Below, one piece after another: positions 35,196 through 42,234 of a stretch of DNA of 64,000 bases (within the stretch, counting starts at the first letter, position 1; each line of letters begins with the position of its first letter). A model generated the notes under the pieces. That model was not told the DNA's origin and searched no databases. It saw only the letters and a list, made by a program, of their open reading frames with translations. The translations under genes and the position numbers were made by a program. Source of the stretch: an uncultured Bacteroides sp. (GTDB lineage: Bacteria; Bacteroidota; Bacteroidia; Bacteroidales; Bacteroidaceae); contig NZ_OY780936.1 in NCBI RefSeq assembly GCF_963675905.1, positions 1,807,946 through 1,871,945 on the forward strand, written 5' to 3'.

Positions 35196-35701
35196 TGCCA
35201 CTTAATTTACTGAGAAGATATAATCAGCTACTGGATATAATCAGTCTGGGAGTTAGTGAACGCAATAAAACACTAAAAGGTGTCTTTAAAAGAGATTTTG
35301 AGGATAAATTAACAGTATTTTGCGGAAAGAATGTTTTTCCAACCCCAAAAGATGATGGTGAGATTCCAATGGAAACATTATTCAGACATCTTACAACCGA
35401 AATGATTGATAAAAAGACAAGAGAAAGGGCCTTTGAATTAAATCGTTCGCAAAGGTTACATTGGGTAAAATACCACCTGGATCTAAATAAGAAAGAGAAT
35501 ATGCTCTTATTTTCGGTTAAAGAACCGGAAGGTAACAGAACATATTATTATGATAAAGATGAAAAGTATGTTATTGTTTTAGAACCTTTAAGGGATGGAG
35601 TATCATATTACTTATTGTCGGCTTACCACGTCAGAGGTAAAGATGCTCAAAGAAATAAAATTGAGAAGAAATATAGAAGAAAATTAGAGGCTGTTCTATA
35701 A
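35195..35701 (+). CDS. hypothetical 168-aa protein, possibly nuclease-like
   Basis: I do not firmly recognise this basic protein. It overlaps the DUF3800 stop by one base. Residues 65-100 contain ERAFELNRSQRLHWVKYHLD. The C-terminal half has alternating strands (NMLLFSVKEP, YVIVLEPL, YYLLSAYHV) and ends in a strongly basic helix (RNKIEKKYRRKLEAVL). The YYLLSAYHV pattern recalls RNase-like domains of the barnase/EndoU/RelE group attached to phage proteins, but this is a weak resemblance. The tight coupling with DUF3800 suggests the two act together. Confidence 0.6.
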   Translation: MPLNLLRRYNQLLDIISLGVSERNKTLKGVFKRDFEDKLTVFCGKNVFPTPKDDGEIPMETLFRHLTTEMIDKKTRERAFELNRSQRLHWVKYHLDLNKKENMLLFSVKEPEGNRTYYYDKDEKYVIVLEPLRDGVSYYLLSAYHVRGKDAQRNKIEKKYRRKLEAVL

Positions 35702-35768
35702 AAAGCAAAAAGCGAAAGGTATCTAAGACCTGCCGCTTCTCGATTTCCTTAACCCAAATGGGTTATGA
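35700..35768 (-). ncRNA. candidate short RNA antisense to the R-M cluster direction
   Basis: From the promoter at 35775-35804 a transcript starting near 35768 would run left through a 5-bp hairpin (AACCC/GGGTT) and end at an AGCGGCAGGT/ACCTTTCGCT hairpin followed by TTTTTGCTTTTT on the minus strand. This gives about 70 nt with no reading frame. The T-rich tail is on the minus strand only, so the hairpin is not a good terminator for the plus-strand gene beside it. Not matched to any known RNA family. Confidence 0.45.
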
Positions 35769-35774
35769 ACTCGG

Positions 35775-35804
35775 TTGCAAAGATACAAATCTTTTTTTAT
35801 TCTG
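35775..35804 (-). promoter_or_regulatory. minus-strand promoter between the 168-aa gene and res
   Basis: TTG (complement of 35802-35804), exactly 19 nt, then TATCTTTG (complement of 35775-35782): a full consensus Bacteroides promoter pointing away from res. Confidence 0.6.
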
Positions 35805-35830
35805 CAATATAATCGTGCATTTTAACTATT

Positions 35831-38800
35831 ATGGCAATAGAAACTAAAATAAAATTTAACCCAAACCTGCCCTATCAAAAAGAAGCAGTAAAGACCGCCG
35901 TTAATCTGTTTAATGGTCAGTGGAAGTCTTTGTCTCCGTTTACGATAAGCAAAGGAGCAGTATTCTTCGGCAAAGAGGATGAAATGAATATAATTATCGG
36001 TGAAGGTAATCGTTTGACTATTTCGGATAACAAGATTCTGGATAACCTGCGTGCCGTACAAATGGAGCAGGGTTTGGATGTTTCACCCAAATTAGATTTT
36101 CCGGATTTCACCATTGAGATGGAAACAGGAACAGGTAAAACGTATGTTTACCTGAAAACAATGCTTAACTTGTATCGTGAATACGACTTTAAAAAATTTA
36201 TAATAGTAGTACCCAATAAAGCTATTCGGGAAGGTGTGAATGCTTCATTAAAAGATTTGAAGGATCACTTCCATTCGTTGTATGGCATAAAATATAATCA
36301 TTTCATTTACGATTCTCAGGATCTGCCACAGGTTGCATCTTATGCCAGGGCAAGCACACTGGAAATAATGATTATCAACATTGCTGCCTTTAACCGTAGT
36401 TTTAAAAGCAGTGATATGGAAGATAAGGCTAATGTAATACATCGTGAGAGCGAAAAGACATTTGGCCGCCGTCCTATTGAACTACTTGCCGAAACCCGGC
36501 CTATTGTAATTATTGATGAGCCACAATCTGTAGATAATACAGATAAAGCAAAAGAGGCGATTCGTTCATTGGCTCCAATGGCTATATTCCGCTATTCGGC
36601 AACACACAGACAAATTACCCATCCTATTTACAAGTTGGGGGCGGTAGATGCATACAATCAGGAACTGGTAAAGCAAATTGAAGTGCTTTCCATTTTTGAA
36701 GATACTGACCTTAACGGAGTGTATATCAAAGTAAATTCCACATCTCCGGCAAAGCGTGAGGTAGATTTAGATCTAAACATCATCAAAGGTGGAAAATCTG
36801 TCCGTGCTTCAAAGAAAGTAAAATACAACGACTTACTGCACGAGGTTACCGGTAATCCGGAATATGTAGGATTGCGACTGACTAATATTGACGACAACAG
36901 CATTGAGCTGAACGGTCATGAAAAAATATATATCGGAGGCGTTAAAACCAGCAGTTCGCTATACTCGGATGATGAACTAAAACGAATGATGATTCGGGAA
37001 ACTATTAAAGTGCATTTAGATAAGCAACTAACTTTGCTTGACAAGGGTGTAAAGGTGTTATCGCTCTTCTTTATAGACCGCGTTGTTAATTATCGTGACT
37101 ACGGTGCTGAGGATAAAAAAGGAAAGTATGCAAAGATGTTTGAGGAAGAGTTTCTTGAGCTGACTAAAGGAAATTTATTTTACCAGAAGTTATTTGATAT
37201 TTGGGGAGGAAACATAGACAAGTTACACGATGGTTACTTTTCTGAGGACAAAAAGGGTAATTATAAAGATACCAAAGGAGACACGGACGATGATATATCG
37301 GCTTATGACAAAATTATGAAACGCAAAGGTATTCTGCTTAGTGAATCGGAGCCTTGTAGGTTTATCTTCTCCCACTCCGCACTGCGTGAAGGCTGGGACA
37401 ACCCGAATGTTTTCGAGATTTGTATGCTGAAAGACCCTCAGGTAAAGCAAGATAAAAATATTCGTCTGCGTCAGGAAATAGGTAGAGGATTGCGTATTGC
37501 AGTAAATCAGGATGGAGAACGAATATACGATAAGGGAGTAAATATACTAACCGTTACTGCAAACGAAACATTTGGAGATTTTGTTTCCCGCTTTCAAACA
37601 GAACTTCGGGAAGATGAAGGAGAAAAGTTTGATATAATCACTCCCGAGAAATTCAAGAACCTTACCTATCTTGCAAACGACGGAGTAAGGCATGTGTTAG
37701 GGGAACAATTGGCTAATGAACTGTATCGACATTTGGAAACAAGTGGATATATTATAAAATCAAAACCAACCGAAAAACTGAGTGATACACTAAAGGTTAA
37801 TCCGGAATTGGTTGTACCTCAAAAGGAAACCTTTATCCCATATACAGAAGCTATTACTAAACGAGTTGCAGAACTTGCAACCAAAATTGAAATCACCAAA
37901 CATAAGCCAAAACATAAAGTCAGGGTGAACAAACAAATTCGTTATTCTGATGATTTCAAGGCTCTTTGGGATAGAATAAAACATAAAAGTATATATTCTG
38001 TAGAGTTTGATGCAGAAGCTTTCAAAAAGAAATGCATTGATGAGCTGAACGAATTGGAAGTTGGTAAAATTGTATACAACATTGAACGTGCAAGAATTCA
38101 GATAGATTCTGATTCCGGTGTATCAGATAAGGATGGCGTAAAAAGTGATTTCGGAGCAATGGGTTACGAAGGTAAAGTTCGCATACCCGATATTATAAGA
38201 TACCTGCAAAATGAAACAGGACTTAAACGACAAACTCTTGTAGAAATTATTTCCCAATCACGAACATTAGGAAAGGTTGTTTATAACCCTCAGTTATATA
38301 TGGAGCTGGTACGTGATACCATTCGCAGACTTATGCAGCACGAGCTGGTTGCCGGATTAAAATACACTCGTATTGACGATGAATATGTAATGGAACTCCC
38401 CGCTGATGAAGAAATTGAGCAATACTTCAATAAATTAATGGCGGAAACTCCTAACAAATGCGTTGTTGATTGCTTTGCCGTTGATTCAAAGGAAGAGCAG
38501 GAATTTGCACAAACCCTTGATAATAATGAACGAGTAAGCTGCTTTATGAAATTGCCTTCATCTTTCAAGATTGATACTCCGCTAGGAACATATAATCCGG
38601 ACTGGGCTGTATATGTTAAGGGAATAGAGAATAAAGTTTATTTCATAGTAGAAACAAAAGGAACGGAAATTTTCGGAGAGCTTCGCCCTGCAGAACAGGA
38701 TAAAATAAGATGTGCCAGAAAGCACTTCAAGGTTGTTGCTCCTGAAGTTATTGTTTCTGCTCCTGTAAAGGATGGTAAAAAGTGGTTGAGTAATTTGTAA
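35831..38800 (+). CDS. res: type III restriction enzyme subunit (Res)
   Basis: Res is the ATP-dependent translocase and nuclease of type III restriction systems. The 989-aa protein has Walker A EMETGTGKTYVYL near residue 99, a DEPQ box VIIDEPQSVDN near 226, and the helicase block RLRQEIGRGLRI. Near the C-terminus a PD-(D/E)XK nuclease site is complete, with NPDWAVYVK followed by FIVETKG near residue 940. All key residues appear present. It is separated from mod by the DUF3800 and 168-aa genes and from the latter by 129 nt that hold a minus-strand promoter. Confidence 0.93.
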   Translation: MAIETKIKFNPNLPYQKEAVKTAVNLFNGQWKSLSPFTISKGAVFFGKEDEMNIIIGEGNRLTISDNKILDNLRAVQMEQGLDVSPKLDFPDFTIEMETGTGKTYVYLKTMLNLYREYDFKKFIIVVPNKAIREGVNASLKDLKDHFHSLYGIKYNHFIYDSQDLPQVASYARASTLEIMIINIAAFNRSFKSSDMEDKANVIHRESEKTFGRRPIELLAETRPIVIIDEPQSVDNTDKAKEAIRSLAPMAIFRYSATHRQITHPIYKLGAVDAYNQELVKQIEVLSIFEDTDLNGVYIKVNSTSPAKREVDLDLNIIKGGKSVRASKKVKYNDLLHEVTGNPEYVGLRLTNIDDNSIELNGHEKIYIGGVKTSSSLYSDDELKRMMIRETIKVHLDKQLTLLDKGVKVLSLFFIDRVVNYRDYGAEDKKGKYAKMFEEEFLELTKGNLFYQKLFDIWGGNIDKLHDGYFSEDKKGNYKDTKGDTDDDISAYDKIMKRKGILLSESEPCRFIFSHSALREGWDNPNVFEICMLKDPQVKQDKNIRLRQEIGRGLRIAVNQDGERIYDKGVNILTVTANETFGDFVSRFQTELREDEGEKFDIITPEKFKNLTYLANDGVRHVLGEQLANELYRHLETSGYIIKSKPTEKLSDTLKVNPELVVPQKETFIPYTEAITKRVAELATKIEITKHKPKHKVRVNKQIRYSDDFKALWDRIKHKSIYSVEFDAEAFKKKCIDELNELEVGKIVYNIERARIQIDSDSGVSDKDGVKSDFGAMGYEGKVRIPDIIRYLQNETGLKRQTLVEIISQSRTLGKVVYNPQLYMELVRDTIRRLMQHELVAGLKYTRIDDEYVMELPADEEIEQYFNKLMAETPNKCVVDCFAVDSKEEQEFAQTLDNNERVSCFMKLPSSFKIDTPLGTYNPDWAVYVKGIENKVYFIVETKGTEIFGELRPAEQDKIRCARKHFKVVAPEVIVSAPVKDGKKWLSNL

Positions 38801-38967
38801 TCAGATAAACATACATATTTTAAAAATGAAAAAGAAAGCTATGATATTACATCTATTTTTCTTTTGAAACATTTTGCATTTATACACAAGTTATGTATTT
38901 TTACGACGTGATACTTAGTCAAGCCTCTACAGCTATAAAAGTTGCACGTAACTAAGTGATAAGATAT

Positions 38968-38995
38968 AAAGCTCGTTTCGACGAGCTTTTTCTTT
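38968..38995 (+). terminator. terminator downstream of res
   Basis: AAAGCTCG/CGAGCTTT stem with a TTTCGA-type loop and a T-rich tail, about 170 nt after the res stop. The stretch 38801-38967 shows nothing else clear. Confidence 0.85.
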
Positions 38996-39097
38996 ATTAT
39001 TCATGAATCCTGGATTTAAGAAAAAAGGCTTCACCTGATCAAGCGTATAAGAATACATATAAAGGTCTTACATTTCTTAAAGATGCAGGCTGTTTAA

Positions 39098-39190
39098 TTG
39101 ACCAAGTTATTGACCAAGTTATTGACCAAGCTGTTGACCAAGCTGTTGACCAAGCTGTTGACCAAGCTGTTGACCAAGCTGTTGACCAAG
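39098..39190 (+). repeat. 12-bp tandem repeat, eight units
   Basis: TTGACCAAG recurs every 12 bp at 39098, 39110, 39122, 39134, 39146, 39158, 39170 and 39182; later units read TTGACCAAGCTG. On the plus strand it encodes (V/I)DQ(A/V) repeats inside a frame open from 39007 to 39216 that has no usual start codon, so it may be the end of a broken gene. Repeat number is likely to vary between strains. Confidence 0.85.
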
Positions 39191-39269
39191 ATAAAGATTG
39201 GAAAAACGAAATATAAATACTTAATTATAAGATTAATTGAATAAGCTAAAAATAAAGAGACAATGATAG

Positions 39270-39515
39270 CTAAAGAGATTTGGATACCCTGCTTTCTTAG
39301 CCGATTTTGCCTCATTATACTATCAGGCAAAAGACTATTCTGGTTCAATGAATATTTTGCAAGAGTTACTCTCTCTAATAAAAAAATCGTCTGGAGAAAA
39401 GAGTGAAGCATATACCATTGCGATAAAAAAGATTATAGATTGCTCAGAGAAAGCTGGATTTTCTAACCAGGCTAAAAAATATAATGAAGAGTTGAAACGA
39501 ATAGAAAAGCAGTAA
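39270..39515 (+). pseudogene. helical protein remnant
   Basis: The frame encodes about 81 residues with protein-like composition, including DFASLYYQAKDYSGSMNIL and EKAGFSNQAKKYNEELKRI, which look like TPR-type helices. It has a stop just upstream and no good start, the only internal ATG being at 39351. It is probably the C-terminal end of a lost gene, perhaps the same one as the repeat region before it. Family not identified. Confidence 0.4.
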
Positions 39516-39565
39516 TATATGCCATAAAGGATTTGAATCTATAATTTCAGACGGAGGTGGTTCAA

Positions 39566-39586
39566 TTATTCGGAAATCCCGAATAA
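39566..39586 (+). repeat. 8-bp inverted repeat upstream of the toxin-antitoxin pair
   Basis: TTATTCGG and CCGAATAA are perfect inverted copies with a 5-nt spacer, about 150 bp before the HigB-like gene. This could be an operator or a small hairpin; the remaining bases to 39737 are AT-rich with no clear feature. Confidence 0.45.
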
Positions 39587-39737
39587 CTAAGTTATAAACA
39601 CCCAAGCATTTTTAACTAAATATAATTACCCTATTTTTAGTAATAATATATATTTTGCAATAAATATATAATACAGTTCAAATAAACTTGAAAAGCAATT
39701 AACTGTACCCAAAGATCTTAGCAAGAAATTTGGAACA

Positions 39738-39992
39738 ATGGCAGAAAAAGTTGCTCAACGAATATCTGAACTAAAAGCAGCAGAAACGCTCGAAGATATG
39801 CGTTCACTTCCAGCAGCTAATTGCCACGAACTGAAGGGTAATAAAAAAGGAAAGTTGGCAGTAGACATTTCTGCTAATTACAGACTAATTTTTGAACCAT
39901 GCCAAAATCCCATTCCTCAGAAAGAAGATGGCGGACTGGAATGGATTTTAATAACAGAGATAGAAATAATTACTACGGAAGACTATCATTAA
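39738..39992 (+). CDS. HigB/RelE-family toxin, probably N-truncated
   Basis: This 84-aa product has the second half of a HigB-type mRNA interferase: MAEKVAQRISELKAAETLEDM, CHELKGNKKGKLAVDISANYRLIFEP and the end EILITEIEIITTEDYH-like (here WILITEIEIITTEDYH). The frame continues upstream to 39672 with NKLEKQLTVPKDLSKKFGT, which matches the usual N-terminus of this family. However, that stretch contains no ATG, GTG or TTG before a stop. So either the start has been lost, a rare start is used, or the toxin begins late. The antitoxin gene follows after 12 nt. Confidence 0.75.
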   Translation: MAEKVAQRISELKAAETLEDMRSLPAANCHELKGNKKGKLAVDISANYRLIFEPCQNPIPQKEDGGLEWILITEIEIITTEDYH

Positions 39993-40004
39993 TAGAACAA
40001 AATC

Positions 40005-41093
40005 ATGAATGCAAATTTAATTTTAGCTAAAGAGTTGTTATCACCTCCGGGAGACACAATTCAGGAAACTATTGATGTGATGGGAATGCGTCAAAATGAA
40101 TTAGCTGAACGCATGGGTAAAACCGAAAGCAAAATTAATGATATCATAAAAGGGAAAGAACCTATAACTGTAAACACAGCTCTACAATTAGAACTTGTTT
40201 TAGGTATTCCTGCTAAATTCTGGCTTGCCAGAGAAGCTAATTACCGAGAAGAGCTTGCACGTATTGAGCAGCAAGAAGCACAGGAATTAATGATTGACTG
40301 GATTAAGAAATTTCCTTTGGCGCAATTAAAAAAGTTGGGATATTTAAGCAAGAATAAAACAATAAAAGAGTTAGTACCTGAGCTTCTTAAGTTTTTTGGA
40401 ATTGCTTCACAAAAGGAATGGGAAAAGATTTATCTAAATGACAAGATGTCTGTAGCATTTCGCGTATCTTTAGCTAGCACAACAGATCCTTATGCTGTTT
40501 CTTCGTGGTTGCGAATTGGAGAATTACAATCTAGGAATTTGAGCTGTGCAGAATTTAACGCAAGTAAATTTAAAGCCTGCCTTCCGCTAATAAGAGAAAT
40601 AGCAATTAAACAACCAGAGGATTTTCTTCAAGAGCTAAAATCTATCTGTGTCAATAATGGCGTTGCTTGTGTATTTACATCTTGTTTACCTAAAGCTCCA
40701 ATAAGCGGAGCTACAAGGTGGTTCTCAAATAAACCATTGATTCAGCTATCTGACAGATATAAAACAAATGATCACTTTTGGTTTGCCTTCTTTCATGAAG
40801 TAGCGCATGTATTGCTTCATCCCAAGAAGGATATTTTTCTGGAAGACTTAAAAGGTGCAGAAATAGACCAACAGAAAGAAGATGAAGCCAATGCATTTGC
40901 TTCTGAACTTCTTATCCCAAATAAGTTCCTGAAAAACATAAAGGGTGAAATAACAAAAGAAGCAATTCTAGATATTGCCCATAAAGCTGAAATTCATCCT
41001 TCTTTTGTTGTAGGACGCTTGCAACATAATGGAATGCTACTCTTTAGTAGATTTAATGAAATGAAGATTCCTGTTTCTATTGATCAAATTTAA
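40005..41093 (+). CDS. HigA-type antitoxin fused to ImmA/IrrE-type metallopeptidase domain
   Basis: This 362-aa protein has an N-terminal XRE/HigA helix-turn-helix (about residues 15-75, with MRQNELAERMGKTESKINDII) and a C-terminal zinc peptidase-like domain. The motif is FFHEVAHVLLH (HExxH near residues 264-268), followed by EDEANAFASELLIP, a further metal-ligand region. Such fusions act as antitoxins of HigB-type toxins and may be regulated by proteolysis. It follows the HigB-like gene by 12 nt. The frame is intact. Confidence 0.87.
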   Translation: MNANLILAKELLSPPGDTIQETIDVMGMRQNELAERMGKTESKINDIIKGKEPITVNTALQLELVLGIPAKFWLAREANYREELARIEQQEAQELMIDWIKKFPLAQLKKLGYLSKNKTIKELVPELLKFFGIASQKEWEKIYLNDKMSVAFRVSLASTTDPYAVSSWLRIGELQSRNLSCAEFNASKFKACLPLIREIAIKQPEDFLQELKSICVNNGVACVFTSCLPKAPISGATRWFSNKPLIQLSDRYKTNDHFWFAFFHEVAHVLLHPKKDIFLEDLKGAEIDQQKEDEANAFASELLIPNKFLKNIKGEITKEAILDIAHKAEIHPSFVVGRLQHNGMLLFSRFNEMKIPVSIDQI

Positions 41094-41244
41094 GCATTGT
41101 AATATGATGATGCTGTATCACCCCAAAGGAAGTTATTTGCGCAATATAATTTAGCTGCGAACAAGATATTTTTACTCTTAGACCTGTTATACACATTAAA
41201 AAGACAATTAAATCTAACGAGTCTTTTCTCATGATTGATTCAAT

Positions 41245-41361
41245 TTACGAAAAAGGATGAGTACTAACTTCGCAATCGACTTCTAACCCTTCTTGTCCTG
41301 CAGCTTTCATGAATATTTCTACCCCCTCAGTCTTTGGAGCAAAAATGACCTTTTTAATAGC
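41245..41361 (-). pseudogene. short coding-like remnant
   Basis: The minus strand carries 38 open codons with natural composition (for example APKTEGVEIFMKAAGQEGL), bounded by stops and without a good start. The rest of the 350-bp gap 41094-41444 holds nothing I can identify. It may be debris of an inserted element. Confidence 0.25.
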
Positions 41362-41444
41362 TTATTGACAAAGAAATATTATCTTCGTATTAGATATAAC
41401 TGTATTCAATATCGCCACTTAACCATCTAATAAGATACAATAAT

Positions 41445-41771
41445 ATGCAATTAATTTATAATCTTGATATTGATACACCTAGTGAATTATTAGCTATTAT
41501 TGCAGATAATCTGCAAAAGCGTAGGCTTGAGAAGGGGCTTTCAAGGGAGGCTCTCACGGCACCTAGTGGAGTTCCTACTCCTACTATTGCTAAATTTGAG
41601 CAGAAGCACACCATATCTTTGGCATCCTATGTGGCATTGGCAAAAGCATTAGGCTACTCCAAAGCAATAAAAGAACTGCTTTCCGAGCCACTCTACAATA
41701 CGATGGAAGAACTCGAGATTATTAACAAGAACAAAAATAGAAAAAAGGGGCGCAATGAAATTAGTAAATAA
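41445..41771 (+). CDS. XRE-family regulator (HipB-like)
   Basis: This 108-aa protein carries an XRE helix-turn-helix at about residues 15-75: IADNLQKRRLEKGLSREALT and the turn GVPTPTIAKFEQKHTISLAS. HipB-like regulators of this size usually precede a hipA kinase gene. Here the next reading frame begins like HipA within the end of this gene but breaks off after 25 codons. It is therefore probably an orphan antitoxin or repressor left behind after loss of its partner. Confidence 0.8.
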   Translation: MQLIYNLDIDTPSELLAIIADNLQKRRLEKGLSREALTAPSGVPTPTIAKFEQKHTISLASYVALAKALGYSKAIKELLSEPLYNTMEELEIINKNKNRKKGRNEISK

Positions 41772-41832
41772 AATAATAGTAACCTATCACAATCGTACCA
41801 AGGATTATATTCTAGATCTAAATACTTTGTAA
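41755..41832 (+). pseudogene. truncated hipA-like remnant
   Basis: A frame starting 17 nt before the XRE stop reads MKLVNKIIVTYHNRT and stops after 25 codons. The start, overlap and pattern M-x-x-V-x-K-I-x-V-x-Y match the N-terminus of HipA-family kinases. No further HipA sequence follows to 41940. Confidence 0.4.
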
Positions 41833-41941
41833 ATCTATTCTCAAATTCAAATTTCGCGGCTGCGAAAATATTCCCTGCGAAATTTAAATAAAGCCAAGTG
41901 CGGCCAAACAAGGCCACAAGCTGCTACTTCTCTATAAAATA

Positions 41942-41972
41942 TTGTAATCAAATAGTTATTAGCATACATTTG
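41942..41972 (+). promoter_or_regulatory. consensus promoter of a small membrane peptide
   Basis: TTG (41942-41944), 20 nt, TACATTTG (41965-41972): full match to the Bacteroides consensus. Confidence 0.75.
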
Positions 41973-41998
41973 TGCACAAACGATAACTATTGATTAAT

Positions 41999-42121
41999 AT
42001 GACAGCTAAGAAAACAGACTATATTATCATCTATTTATTCCTTTTTGCATCAATATTGTGCTGCGTTGCAGCAATGTTAATAACAGGTTTGCAATTAGTG
42101 TTACCCACATTTGTATTTTGA
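41999..42121 (+). CDS. 40-aa single-span membrane peptide
   Basis: MTAKKTDY is followed by a strongly hydrophobic stretch of about 30 residues ending LVLPTFVF. The start is 26 nt after a full-consensus promoter, which argues that it is expressed. It has a charged N-terminus and one transmembrane helix, the layout of type I toxins and of small membrane regulators. It stands alone between the remnants of toxin-antitoxin genes and the large helicase gene. No family is recognised. The stretch 42122-42234 shows nothing clear. Confidence 0.55.
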   Translation: MTAKKTDYIIIYLFLFASILCCVAAMLITGLQLVLPTFVF

Positions 42122-42234
42122 TGGCGTTTGCGCTTTAGGCATCAAATGACTTAACATAGCGTTCCCCATTCTTAGCCAGGCTGATTTTAAGTATAAAAAC
42201 TTTTAGCGGACACTAATAGTAATTTATAAACCCT

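Noticed and set aside
28599-38800. DISARM or BREX system
   Set aside because: No DUF1998 (DrmB), PglZ or BrxC-type genes are present; the methyltransferase and nuclease are of type III R-M type.
39098-39190. Possible CRISPR array
   Set aside because: The repeats are 12 bp, directly tandem and without spacers; no cas genes are near.
39094-39411. Minus-strand open frame of 105 codons ending in repeated NSLV residues
   Set aside because: It is the antisense of the 12-bp tandem repeats and overlaps the plus-strand remnant; composition is not protein-like outside one hydrophobic stretch.
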